Below are positions 1-7,734 of a stretch of DNA of 49,000 bases, piece by piece. Within the stretch, counting starts at the first letter, position 1, and the number at the start of each line of letters is the position of its first letter. The stretch is from Prevotella sp. (lineage in GTDB: Bacteria; Bacteroidota; Bacteroidia; Bacteroidales; Bacteroidaceae): positions 1 to 49,000 of the forward strand of contig JAFVGI010000044.1 in the NCBI GenBank assembly GCA_017475005.1. The letters are read 5' to 3'. Below the pieces are notes generated by a model, which saw only the letters and a list, made by a program, of their open reading frames with translations, was not told where the DNA came from and searched no databases. Made by a program: the position numbers and the translations under genes.

Positions 1-45
1 AGATGTAAGATGTAAGATGTATGATGTATGATGTAAGAGGGGAGA
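1..45. repeat. Short tandem repeat, unit about GATGTAA
   Basis: About six imperfect copies of a 7-base unit (gatgtaa or gatgtat) run from the window edge. They lie downstream of the minus-strand tRNA-Arg. The array may continue beyond the window. No function can be read from it. Confidence 0.75.
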
Positions 46-84
46 AAAAAAAGAAGAAAGCGGTAAACTTTCTTCCTTTTTCGG

Positions 85-158
85 TGATCCCGCGGGGATT
101 CGAACCCCGGACCCACAGCTTAGAAGGCTGTTGCTCTATCCAGCTGAGCTACGAGACC
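85..158 (-). tRNA. tRNA-Arg (anticodon TCT)
   Basis: On the minus strand the acceptor stem GGTCTCG pairs with CGGGATC (two G-T wobbles), followed by discriminator A. The D arm (TAGCTCAGC), an anticodon stem ACAGC/GCTGT around loop CTTCTAA, and the T arm GGTTCGAATCC are all present. The anticodon TCT reads AGA/AGG arginine codons. CCA is not encoded. Transcription should come from the promoter at 265-296, which leaves a leader of about 100 bases. Confidence 0.97.
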
Positions 159-205
159 ATCATTTTTATGTCAAAGGTCTAAGGACTAAGGTCAAAGGCC
201 TCAAA

Positions 206-260
206 CCTCGTTTTTCTCAAATTCGGCTGCAATGTTGCGACCCCGTTTTTCTCAAATTCG
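206..260. repeat. Direct repeat in the tRNA-Arg leader
   Basis: Two 20-base copies, at 206-225 and 241-260, differ at one position (core CGTTTTTCTCAAATTCG). The homology continues to the right into the promoter: copy two runs into gtGCAAAGGTA (the intact minus-strand -7 element), while copy one runs into ctGCAATGTTG, where the element is degraded. This looks like a tandem duplication of a promoter start region whose inner copy has decayed. Confidence 0.7.
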
Positions 261-264
261 CGTG

Positions 265-296
265 CAAAGGTACTACTTTTTTTTGAAATGTGCAAA
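265..296 (-). promoter_or_regulatory. Promoter for tRNA-Arg (Bacteroidetes type)
   Basis: On the minus strand TTTG (296-293) is followed after exactly 20 bases by TACCTTTG (272-265). This matches the Bacteroidetes primary sigma factor consensus TTTG-N19..21-TAnnTTTG. The only clear gene downstream is the tRNA-Arg. Confidence 0.8.
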
Positions 297-795
297 TTTT
301 TTGTTTTTATTTTTTTGGCTTGCGCGCAGGGCTTGAGGGGGAAAAAAACCGAAAAAACATCCCTCTCGTAGGATTGTGACCCTTTCAGGGCCTTTAGCCG
401 TTGCTGTCAGCCTGTGCAATTGTAAGCAAACTTTCATTGCACCCACTGCCATCACCATCACCTACCAAGGTAGGCCAATCCAACGGAGGGCAAAAACCCC
501 GGCCTGAGCTCAACGCCGGCCTAAAAAACCAGTTATACTATTTGCCCAATACTTACTCTAACAGTCAAACACAATATTCTGTTTTTTAGGTTCGACAAAG
601 TTGAACCGAGGTTTTTGCTCACGAGGTATGTGATGACTCTGTAAGAGTCTAAGATGAAAGGGAGATATTTTTATCTAAGAGCTTGTTCTTAAGGAAAAAT
701 AGATGTCTTGCATCATAAAGGGGGCTATAAGCCCAACACATACCGAAGTGAGGGTTTTTATTGTTTTTGTTAAAATAAAAAACAAGGGATTTCTC
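297..795. other. Long intergenic stretch, no convincing gene
   Basis: About 500 bases lie between the tRNA promoter and the pyrI stop. Short open frames here lack family features and sit in low-complexity sequence. I see an imperfect GC-rich hairpin near 497-520 (CCGGC and GCCGG around a TGAGCTCA palindrome) that could act as a terminator on either strand, and a small hairpin GGGCTATAAGCCC near 723-735. An uncharacterised small RNA is possible, but no tmRNA, RNase P or SRP signature is visible. Confidence 0.5.
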
Positions 796-1257
796 TTACA
801 CAAGTTCTACGAGTTTGATGTCTTGTTCTTTGTCGCAGTAGTGGCAGCGGACGGTGCCGAGCTGTTTGTTTACAACTCTGAAGACTGTCTGCATCGGCTC
901 GTTGTTGGTGACACACTTAGGATTGTTGCAGCGGATAATACCCTTCAGTTCGTCTGGTGTCTCTACCATTTTCTTCTCTACTACCTCATACCCTTTTATG
1001 ATGCTCAACACTACCTTTGGAGCAACAACAGAGAGTTGTGATATTTCTTCATTGGTAAAGAATCTGTCGAATACCTTTATGAGGCCTTTTTTGCCTACTT
1101 TTTCTGAACTGTAGTTCTGACCAATGGTGAAAGGTGTCTCCATCTTGTCGAGTCCGAGGAGTGATACCACCTGAAAAGTCTTCTCAGCTGGGATATGGTC
1201 TATTACTGTGCCGTTCTCAATAGCAGCAACGAGTAGTTGTTTTTGTGGTGTATCCAT
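796..1257 (-). CDS. pyrI: Aspartate carbamoyltransferase regulatory subunit
   Basis: This 153-residue protein is the regulatory chain of aspartate transcarbamoylase. The chain binds nucleotide effectors and holds catalytic trimers together in de novo pyrimidine synthesis. The N-terminal allosteric domain is followed by a C-terminal zinc domain with four cysteines in the expected pattern: CNNPKC (about residues 109-114), then CHYC (about 138-141). Length matches the family. It lies 94 bases after the pyrB stop on the same strand and has no TAnnTTTG element of its own, so it is probably co-transcribed with pyrB. The gap is filled by a tandem repeat that ends a few bases before the ATG. Confidence 0.96.
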   Translation of the reverse strand: MDTPQKQLLVAAIENGTVIDHIPAEKTFQVVSLLGLDKMETPFTIGQNYSSEKVGKKGLIKVFDRFFTNEEISQLSVVAPKVVLSIIKGYEVVEKKMVETPDELKGIIRCNNPKCVTNNEPMQTVFRVVNKQLGTVRCHYCDKEQDIKLVELV

Positions 1258-1258
1258 T

Positions 1259-1347
1259 TTTAAAGGGGAGTGAAAGGGGAGTGAAAGGGGAGTGAAAAAG
1301 GGGAGTGAAAAAGGGAAGTGAAAGGGGAGTGGAAAGGGAGTGAAAAG
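1259..1347. repeat. Tandem repeat between pyrB and pyrI, unit about GGGGAGTGAAA
   Basis: About seven imperfect copies of an 11-base unit (plus-strand form aaaggggagtg) vary between copies through the length of the A and G runs. The repeat occupies nearly the whole gap between the pyrB stop and the pyrI start. The same unit recurs at 48244-48270, again directly upstream of a minus-strand start codon. Confidence 0.9.
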
Positions 1348-1351
1348 GGCG

Positions 1352-2287
1352 CTATATTATTGTCTTGTCGTTTTTGATTTCCTCAAGGGTGATTCCTAAG
1401 CAGTGGGCGAAGATGGCTTCACGGGCATACAGGCCGTTTTGGGCCTGCTGTATGTAGTATGCATGTGGGTCGTCATCAACGTCGTAAGCTATCTCGTTGA
1501 CGCGTGGCAACGGATGAAGTATCTTCATGTTGTCCTTTGTCTTCTGGAGCATCTCGCGGTTGAGGACATATACGTTCTTTACCTTCTCATATTCCATGAG
1601 GTCTGAGAAACGCTCCTTCTGCACGCGTGTCATATATATAATGTCGGCATCGGCAATGACGTCTTCGTTGAATTCTGTATGCTCGATATATCTTATTCCG
1701 TGCTCCTGACAGTAGAGCTTGTACTCCTGTGGCATTGCCAGTTCTTCTGGTGCAATGAAATGGAAGGTCGGGTTGAAGTGACGCATTGCAGTTATCAGCG
1801 AGTGCACTGTACGACCATATTTCAGGTCTCCGACGAGATATATGTTCAAATTCTCCAATGTCCCTTGGGTCTTGTATATGGAATACAGGTCAAGCAGACA
1901 TTGTGAAGGATGCTCGTGTGCTCCGTCTCCAGCGTTCACAATAGGTACTGGAGCTATCTCTGAGGCATATTGTGCTGCACCCTCTATGTAATGACGCATT
2001 GCTATGATGTCGGCATAGTTGGACACCATGAGCAGAGTGTCTTTCAGCGTCTCGCCCTTTGTACCACTGGTGATTTTAGGGTCTGCGAAGCCTATCACAC
2101 GAGCTCCTAGCCTGTTTGCTGCTGTCTCGAAAGATAGGCGTGTGCGGGTACTGGGCTCAAAAAAGAGGGTAGCGACAATCTTGCCTTTCAGTAATTCACG
2201 ATTGGGGTGTTTTTCAAACTCCTCGGCCATAGCAATCAGATGGAGGAGTTCTTCTTTGGTAAATTTGGAAATGGTTACAAAGTCCAT
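1352..2287 (-). CDS. pyrB: Aspartate carbamoyltransferase catalytic subunit
   Basis: This enzyme condenses carbamoyl phosphate and aspartate to carbamoyl aspartate, the committed step of pyrimidine synthesis. The carbamoyl-phosphate motif [12 protein letters not shown] is intact, as are the aspartate-loop region [12 protein letters not shown] and the C-terminal [10 protein letters not shown] chose the ATG at 2287 (start MDFVTISKF, 311 residues) because it matches the family N-terminus. The frame stays open further upstream, but that part would overlap the promoter at 2309-2316. It is first in the pyrB-pyrI operon and divergent from the penicillin-binding protein gene. Confidence 0.97.
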   Translation of the reverse strand: MDFVTISKFTKEELLHLIAMAEEFEKHPNRELLKGKIVATLFFEPSTRTRLSFETAANRLGARVIGFADPKITSGTKGETLKDTLLMVSNYADIIAMRHYIEGAAQYASEIAPVPIVNAGDGAHEHPSQCLLDLYSIYKTQGTLENLNIYLVGDLKYGRTVHSLITAMRHFNPTFHFIAPEELAMPQEYKLYCQEHGIRYIEHTEFNEDVIADADIIYMTRVQKERFSDLMEYEKVKNVYVLNREMLQKTKDNMKILHPLPRVNEIAYDVDDDPHAYYIQQAQNGLYAREAIFAHCLGITLEEIKNDKTII

Positions 2288-2308
2288 GTTGTTGTCATAA
2301 ATTTCGTG

Positions 2309-2316
2309 CAAAAATA
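2309..2316 (-). promoter_or_regulatory. pyrB -7 element
   Basis: TATTTTTG on the minus strand matches TAnnTTTG and ends 21 bases before the chosen pyrB ATG. No clear -33 TTTG is present at the usual spacing. Confidence 0.6.
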
Positions 2317-2422
2317 CTAAAAGATTAAGGAAATAAGATTGAGGCCCCCATCTTTTTAGTTTTTTTAACAAGAAAAGTAAAGCGAAACGGGGGCTTGACA
2401 TATGTCATTCTTCAAATTTTAT

Positions 2423-2430
2423 TATCTTTG
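2423..2430 (+). promoter_or_regulatory. -7 element for the penicillin-binding protein gene
   Basis: TATCTTTG matches TAnnTTTG and ends 24 bases before the ATG at 2455. With the pyrB element it forms a divergent promoter region of about 170 bases. Confidence 0.65.
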
Positions 2431-2454
2431 CAACAAAATAATTCTTCAAAATTG

Positions 2455-4758
2455 ATGAGACGTAAGTTCGTAATAACTCTTTGGTCAATACTGGCATCCA
2501 TTATATGTTTTGTCGGTGTTGTAGTTTTTTTGATATGGAACGGTCTTATAGGATACATGCCTGATATGGAGGAACTCCAGGATCCTGTTGACCGTTTTGC
2601 TTCTCAGGTATATTCTGCCGACGGCAGACTGATGGGAATGTGGAATGTAGGTAACCAAAATCGCATACATGTTGACTTTAATAAAATCAGCCCCTATGTC
2701 GTAGAAGCCCTCGTTGCTACTGAGGATGCCCGTTTCTACGAACATGCAGGTGTTGATTTTGTTGCAATAGGCAGAGCGTTGGTAAAACGTGGTATCATGG
2801 GCCAGCAGAGCGCCGGTGGCGGTTCTACCATTACGCAGCAGTTGGCAAAGCAGCTGTATTCGGAAAGGGCTCACAGCACAAAGGAACGTCTGATGCAGAA
2901 GCCTATAGAATGGATTATCGCAATAAAGCTGGAGCGTAACTTTACCAAGGAGGAAATCGTTACGATGTATCTTGACCAGTTTGATTTCCTGCATAATGCC
3001 GTTGGTATCAAGAATGCTGCCAATACATATTTCTCCAAGGAACCAAAGGACCTTACTCTCGAAGAGGCTGCCATGCTGGTGGGACTGTGTAAGAACCCGT
3101 CATACTTCAATCCACGACGTTATGAGGAGCGTTGTCTGGAGCGTCGTAATGTGGTGCTTCAGCAGATGGAGAAAGCCGGATATATCTCTCATGCACAGTA
3201 TCGTGAAAGTTCTGCAAAACCCCTCGGACTGAACTTCAAGCAAAAGGAGGTTACAGCAGGTATTGCACCATATTTCAGGGAGTATCTGCGTAAGTATATG
3301 ATGATGGAACATCCTCGCAGAGAAAACTATCCTTCGTGGAACTACACAAAGTTCTATATCGACTCCGTAGCATGGGCTAATGATCCATTGGCAGGATGGT
3401 GTAACAAGAACCTTAAGAAGGACGGCACCCCTTATGATGTTAATAAGGACGGCTTGAAGATATATACTACTATTGACAGTCGCATGCAGAAATATGCAGA
3501 GCAGGCTATGCTTGAGCACCTCGCAAGATACTTGCAGCCAGCCTTTACGAGTGCTAACAAGTTAAAGCCAAATGCTCCTTTCTCACGCTATACTTCCCAG
3601 GCACAGGTGGATGCCATCTTGGAGCGAAGCATAAAAAACAGCCCTCGCTGGTACAGAATGAGGGATGCTGGATATAGCGAAAAGGAGATACGTGAATCAT
3701 TCTACAAGAAGACAGAGACATCACTCTTCTCTTACAAGGGAATGATAGACACCACGATTACTCCTTTCGACTCTATAAGATATATCAAGTCCTTCCTGCG
3801 TTCAGGCTTCTGTTCTATGGAGGCAAAGACAGGACAGGTTAAGGCTTATGTCGGAGGTGTTGACTTCTTTAACTTCGAGTATGATATGGTAGGCGAGGGC
3901 AGACGTCAGGTAGGTTCTACCATCAAGCCTTATCTGTATTCTCTTGCTATGGAGAATGGCTTGACGCCATGCGACCCTATTTCCAATTCATCTGCTTATG
4001 CCAACTGGCATGTTAAGGGAGCAGGTGGTGGCACATTGCCTATACGAAACGCTCTGAAGAGGTCTCTCAATGGTGCTTCTACACAGTTGATGAAACGCTT
4101 CTCTTACGACGGACGAGTATTCAAGGACTTCTTGACAAGGAACTATGGCATAAACCTGCCAGGTGTTGAGCCGACTCCTACATTGTGTCTCGGCTCGTGT
4201 GAGATATCCCTTCTCGAGATGGTCAGCGCCTATTCTGCTTTTGTTAACCAGGGCATTCGTTGCGCTCCGTTGATGGTAACACGAATCGAAGACCGCACAG
4301 GACAGGTATTGGCACGTTTCGAACCTCGTGTCAACGAAGCCATTTCTGCTGAGTCGTCATATAAGATGCTCGACATGCTTCAGGGAGTTATCAATGGCGG
4401 TACCGGTAGCCGTCTGAGATATGCTCACGGCATCAAGGCAGCATTGGCAGGAAAGACAGGTACTACAAACCTTCAGTCCGACGGATGGTTTATGGGTCTT
4501 ACCCCAAGCCTCGTGTCAGGATGTTGGGTAGGCGGTGAAGACCGTGATATTCACTTCGACAGTACCTCGATGGGACAGGGTGCCACGATGGCATTGCCAA
4601 TATTCGCATACTATATAAAGAAGGTGTTTGCAGATACCACGCTGCCATACCGGCCGGAAGAACAATTCGAGATACCTGAGTTCTTTAACCCGTGTGCCAA
4701 GGACTCTGATGTCGGATTCGAAGAAGACGGATTCAGTATAGAAGATGTGTTTGAATAA
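2455..4758 (+). CDS. Class A penicillin-binding protein (PBP1A-type glycosyltransferase/transpeptidase)
   Basis: This 767-residue bifunctional peptidoglycan synthase is anchored in the inner membrane by one N-terminal segment (residues about 6-33). The GT51 glycosyltransferase domain has the catalytic glutamate in ATEDARFYEHAG (E90) and the GGSTITQQLAKQ motif. The transpeptidase domain has the SxxK nucleophile STIK at S488, an SLN motif in RSLNGAS, and KTGT at about K667. ATG 2455 is preferred over an upstream TTG in frame, because the upstream codons would overlap the -7 element. The C-terminus is acidic. It lies 37 bases ahead of uxaC, with no promoter or terminator visible between them. 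Confidence 0.95.
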   Translation: MRRKFVITLWSILASIICFVGVVVFLIWNGLIGYMPDMEELQDPVDRFASQVYSADGRLMGMWNVGNQNRIHVDFNKISPYVVEALVATEDARFYEHAGVDFVAIGRALVKRGIMGQQSAGGGSTITQQLAKQLYSERAHSTKERLMQKPIEWIIAIKLERNFTKEEIVTMYLDQFDFLHNAVGIKNAANTYFSKEPKDLTLEEAAMLVGLCKNPSYFNPRRYEERCLERRNVVLQQMEKAGYISHAQYRESSAKPLGLNFKQKEVTAGIAPYFREYLRKYMMMEHPRRENYPSWNYTKFYIDSVAWANDPLAGWCNKNLKKDGTPYDVNKDGLKIYTTIDSRMQKYAEQAMLEHLARYLQPAFTSANKLKPNAPFSRYTSQAQVDAILERSIKNSPRWYRMRDAGYSEKEIRESFYKKTETSLFSYKGMIDTTITPFDSIRYIKSFLRSGFCSMEAKTGQVKAYVGGVDFFNFEYDMVGEGRRQVGSTIKPYLYSLAMENGLTPCDPISNSSAYANWHVKGAGGGTLPIRNALKRSLNGASTQLMKRFSYDGRVFKDFLTRNYGINLPGVEPTPTLCLGSCEISLLEMVSAYSAFVNQGIRCAPLMVTRIEDRTGQVLARFEPRVNEAISAESSYKMLDMLQGVINGGTGSRLRYAHGIKAALAGKTGTTNLQSDGWFMGLTPSLVSGCWVGGEDRDIHFDSTSMGQGATMALPIFAYYIKKVFADTTLPYRPEEQFEIPEFFNPCAKDSDVGFEEDGFSIEDVFE

Positions 4759-4795
4759 TTAATAATTCATATAATTCACTTAAGACTAACCTATT

Positions 4796-6214
4796 ATGAT
4801 TAAATCATTCAATGACAAGAATTTCCTGCTTGAGACGGAAACTGCGCAGGAATTGTATCACAACCATGCGGCAAAGATGCCGATTATCGACTACCACTGC
4901 CATCTGATTCCACAGATGGTGGCAGAGAATAAGCGTTTTGAGTCAATAGCACAGATATGGCTCATGGGCGACCACTACAAGTGGCGTGCTATGCGTTCCA
5001 ATGGTGTTGATGAGCGCTTCTGTACCGGTAAGGATACCAGCGACTGGGAGAAGTTTGAGAAATGGGCAGAAACAGTGCCATATACTTTCCGTAATCCTCT
5101 GTATCATTGGACACACCTGGAGCTAAAGACAGCCTTCGGCATTACCGAGACTTTGAATCCAGAGAATGCCCGCGCTATCTTTGACAAGTGTAACGATATG
5201 ATAAAGAATGATCCAAAGTTCACACCACGTGGACTCATGGAGCACTATAATGTTGAGACAGTATGTACTACAGACGATCCTGTTGATACTCTCGAGTGGC
5301 ATGATATCGTTGCTGCTGATGCTTCTTGCAAGACCCGCATGATTCCTGCTTGGCGTCCTGATGCTGCTATGAATATCGAGGCTGCTACATGGAAGGGCTA
5401 TATCGAAAAACTCGAACAGGTTTCAGGTGTAGAGATAAAGAAGTTTGCCGATATGGTTGATGCTCTCCAGAAGCGTCACGACTTCTTTGCATCAAAGGGT
5501 TGTAAGCTCTCTGACCACGGTATTGAGGAGTTCTATGACGAGCCATATACCGATGCTGAGATTGATGCTATCATGCAGAAGGCTCTCTCTGGCAAGACAC
5601 CAACTGTTGCTGAGCAGCGTCAGTTCAAGCATGCCTTCCTGAAGGAAATGGCTATTATGGACTATAATGCTGGTTGGACACAGCAGTTCCACTATGGTGC
5701 TATCCGCAACAACAATACCAAAATGTTCCAGCAGCTGGGTGCTGATACTGGTTTCGACTCTATCGGTGAGTTCACAACGGCAAAGGCTTGCTCACACTTC
5801 CTCGACGAACTGAATGTTCAGGGAAAACTGACAAAGACTATCCTTTATAACCTCAACCCTTGTGCTAATGAGGTACTTGCTACTATGCTCGGTAACTTCC
5901 AGGACGGTTCTTGCCCAGGTAAGATACAGTGGGGTTCTGGATGGTGGTTCCTTGACCAGAAGGATGGTATGGAGAAGCAGATGAATGCTCTCTCATTGCT
6001 CGGTCTGCTGAGCCGCTTCGTTGGTATGTTGACAGACTCTCGTTCGTTCCTGTCATATCCACGTCATGAGTACTTCCGCAGAACCTTCTGTAACCTCCTC
6101 GGTAACGACATCGAGAAGGGTATGGTACCATTCACAGGCTATGAGGAGAAACGTGTTCGCCAGATGGTAGAGGATGTTTCTTACAACAATGCCAAGAATT
6201 ACTTTAATTTCTAA
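4796..6214 (+). CDS. uxaC: Glucuronate isomerase
   Basis: This 472-residue enzyme interconverts D-glucuronate and D-fructuronate (also galacturonate and tagaturonate) in cytoplasmic uronate catabolism. It belongs to the amidohydrolase-fold UxaC family: the metal-binding DYHCHL motif is at residues 33-38, and the characteristic WGSGWWFLDQ and MLTDSRSFLSYPRHEYFRR motifs are near the C-terminus. Length is typical. The rest of the hexuronate pathway is not in the window. A possible source of substrate is the uronate-type polysaccharide lyase at 42.7-44.5 kb, but that link is inference. Confidence 0.96.
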   Translation: MIKSFNDKNFLLETETAQELYHNHAAKMPIIDYHCHLIPQMVAENKRFESIAQIWLMGDHYKWRAMRSNGVDERFCTGKDTSDWEKFEKWAETVPYTFRNPLYHWTHLELKTAFGITETLNPENARAIFDKCNDMIKNDPKFTPRGLMEHYNVETVCTTDDPVDTLEWHDIVAADASCKTRMIPAWRPDAAMNIEAATWKGYIEKLEQVSGVEIKKFADMVDALQKRHDFFASKGCKLSDHGIEEFYDEPYTDAEIDAIMQKALSGKTPTVAEQRQFKHAFLKEMAIMDYNAGWTQQFHYGAIRNNNTKMFQQLGADTGFDSIGEFTTAKACSHFLDELNVQGKLTKTILYNLNPCANEVLATMLGNFQDGSCPGKIQWGSGWWFLDQKDGMEKQMNALSLLGLLSRFVGMLTDSRSFLSYPRHEYFRRTFCNLLGNDIEKGMVPFTGYEEKRVRQMVEDVSYNNAKNYFNF

Positions 6215-6264
6215 CGTTAACTCTATAATCGTTAAACGTTAACCGTTAAACTTTAAACATTAAA
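6215..6264. repeat. Intergenic CGTTAA/TAACCG repeat between uxaC and galK
   Basis: The gap between uxaC and galK is made mostly of overlapping cgttaac, cgttaaa and ccgttaaa units. It belongs to the family seen at 10678-10713, 12868-12890, 31851-31880 and 42565-42648. Confidence 0.7.
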
Positions 6265-6267
6265 ATC

Positions 6268-7431
6268 ATGGTAGACATTGAATTTGTTCGCTCGCGTTTC
6301 ATCAAGCATTTTGATGGACAGACAGGTAATATATATTTCTCTCCTGGTCGTATCAACCTCATTGGTGAGCATACCGACTATAACGGCGGTTATGTGTTCC
6401 CAGGTGCTGTAGATACTGGTGTTATGGCAGAGTTCCGTCCTAATGGCACGAATATGATTAGGGCTTACTCTATAGACCTCAAGGACCGCGTTGATTTTGA
6501 TATCAACGACCCTAAGGGCCCAAGTGCTACATGGGCACGCTTCATCTATGGTATGGTGAAGGAGTTCCAGCTTCTCGGCGTTGACGTGAAGGGTTTCAAT
6601 ATTGCCTTCGCAGGTGATGTGCCACTCGGTGCTGGTATGTCTTCTTCTGCTGCTATGGAGAGCTGCTTCGGTTGCGCCCTGAATGACCTCTTTGCTAATA
6701 ATAAGGTATCAAAGTGGGACATCGTTCTCGCTGGTCAGGCAACAGAGCACAAGTATATCGGTTGTAACTGCGGCATCATGGACCAGTTTGCTTCTGTCTT
6801 CGGAGAAGAGGGTAAGCTGATGCGTCTTGACTGCAACTCTCGTGAGTTCGAGTATTTCCCATTCAAACCTGTTGGCTATAAGCTCGTGCTGCTCAACAGC
6901 TGCGTAAAGCACGAACTTGCAGGTTCTCCTTATAACGACCGTCGTAACAGCTGCGAGAATGTAGCAAAGGCAGTTCAGGCAAAGCATCCTGAGCGCACTA
7001 TCAGCACTCTTCGCGACTGCACATGGGAAGACCTTGAGGAAGTGAAGGGCGATGTGTCTGCTGAAGACATCCAGCGTGCTACCTTCGTACTTGGTGAGAA
7101 AGACCGCGTTCTCGGTGTCTGCGATGCTCTTGTTGCAGGTGACTATGAGAAGGTCGGTGAACTGATGTATGCTACTCATAAGGGCCTCTCAAAGGATTAT
7201 GAGGTAAGCTGCGAAGAACTCGACTATCTCAATGATATCGCCAAGGAATGTGGCGTTACAGGTTCACGTATCATGGGTGGCGGCTTCGGTGGTTGCACCA
7301 TCAACCTCGTGAAGGATGAACTCTATGACAACTTCATAAAGACAGCAAAGGAGAAGTTCAATGCCAAGTATGGTCACGAACCAAAAGTATATAATGTGGT
7401 TATTGGACAAGGTTCAAGAAAAATTTGCTAA
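6268..7431 (+). CDS. galK: Galactokinase
   Basis: This 387-residue GHMP kinase phosphorylates galactose at C1 in the Leloir pathway. The substrate signature GRINLIGEHTDYNGG is near residues 27-41, the ATP loop PLGAGMSSSAAMES near 119-132, and the third motif GSRIMGGGFGGCTINL near 330-345. It follows uxaC by 53 bases on the same strand, and its end is marked by a strong terminator at 7453-7493. No galactose transporter or epimerase is adjacent. Confidence 0.97.
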   Translation: MVDIEFVRSRFIKHFDGQTGNIYFSPGRINLIGEHTDYNGGYVFPGAVDTGVMAEFRPNGTNMIRAYSIDLKDRVDFDINDPKGPSATWARFIYGMVKEFQLLGVDVKGFNIAFAGDVPLGAGMSSSAAMESCFGCALNDLFANNKVSKWDIVLAGQATEHKYIGCNCGIMDQFASVFGEEGKLMRLDCNSREFEYFPFKPVGYKLVLLNSCVKHELAGSPYNDRRNSCENVAKAVQAKHPERTISTLRDCTWEDLEEVKGDVSAEDIQRATFVLGEKDRVLGVCDALVAGDYEKVGELMYATHKGLSKDYEVSCEELDYLNDIAKECGVTGSRIMGGGFGGCTINLVKDELYDNFIKTAKEKFNAKYGHEPKVYNVVIGQGSRKIC

Positions 7432-7452
7432 GTAAAGTTGATAGATATCAAG

Positions 7453-7493
7453 GAAAAGTGGTAATTTGAAATAAAATTATCACTTTTCTTTTT
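7453..7493 (+). terminator. Rho-independent terminator after galK
   Basis: A 15-base stem (GAAAAGTGGTAATTT paired with AAATTATCACTTTTC, one G-T pair) with a small AT loop is followed by five T residues. It closes the plus-strand run that ends with galK. Confidence 0.85.
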
Positions 7494-7499
7494 AAAATA

Positions 7500-7531
7500 T
7501 TTGTTTATATCAGAAAAACTTTGTACCTTTG
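7500..7531 (+). promoter_or_regulatory. Promoter for tRNA-Pro
   Basis: TTTG (7500-7503), a 20-base spacer and TACCTTTG (7524-7531) match the Bacteroidetes consensus exactly. The mature tRNA starts 27 bases downstream. Confidence 0.88.
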
Positions 7532-7557
7532 CATCCGCATTTGAGAAAGAAGTGCAC

Positions 7558-7630
7558 CGGGGTGTAGCGCAGTTGGTAGCGTTCCTGGTTTGGGACCAGG
7601 CTGTCGCAGGTTCGAGTCCTGTCACCCCGA
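7558..7630 (+). tRNA. tRNA-Pro (anticodon TGG)
   Basis: The acceptor stem CGGGGTG pairs with CACCCCG and is followed by discriminator A. The anticodon stem CCTGG/CCAGG surrounds loop TTTGGGA with anticodon TGG, and the T arm contains GGTTCGAGTCC. CCA is not encoded. A hairpin with features of a terminator follows at once. Confidence 0.97.
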
Positions 7631-7636
7631 CCCTGA

Positions 7637-7678
7637 AAGAGGAAGCATCCAGAGATGGAAGTTTCCTCTTCTTGTTTT
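7637..7678 (+). terminator. Hairpin after tRNA-Pro
   Basis: The outer stem AAGAGGAA (7637-7644) pairs with TTCCTCTT (7663-7670). Additional inner pairing of TCC with GGA is possible, and CTTGTTTT follows. It probably terminates the tRNA transcript. No separate TAnnTTTG promoter is visible between it and leuB, so leuB may depend on read-through or on a promoter type I cannot recognise. Confidence 0.6.
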
Positions 7679-7685
7679 AAATCAT

Positions 7686-7724
7686 TTGCCTCTTAAACTC
7701 TTGAACTATTAAACTCTTAAACCA
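7686..7724. repeat. Short repeat upstream of leuB, unit about TTAAACTCTT
   Basis: Units of ctcttaaa, ctcttgaa, ctattaaa and ctcttaaa stand in tandem just before the leuB start. This is another low-complexity upstream spacer, different in sequence from the TAACCG family. Confidence 0.55.
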
Positions 7725-7734
7725 AATAAAAAAG

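Noticed and set aside
273-461. 62-codon minus-strand open frame
   Set aside because: It spans low-complexity sequence and the tRNA-Arg promoter region, and has no recognisable features.
297-795. Possible tmRNA, RNase P RNA or other housekeeping RNA
   Set aside because: None of the conserved core sequences of these RNAs are present on either strand, and there is no matching promoter.
1259-1347. Possible CRISPR-like array
   Set aside because: The units are 10-13 bases in direct tandem without spacers, so this is a simple tandem repeat. No cas genes are present.
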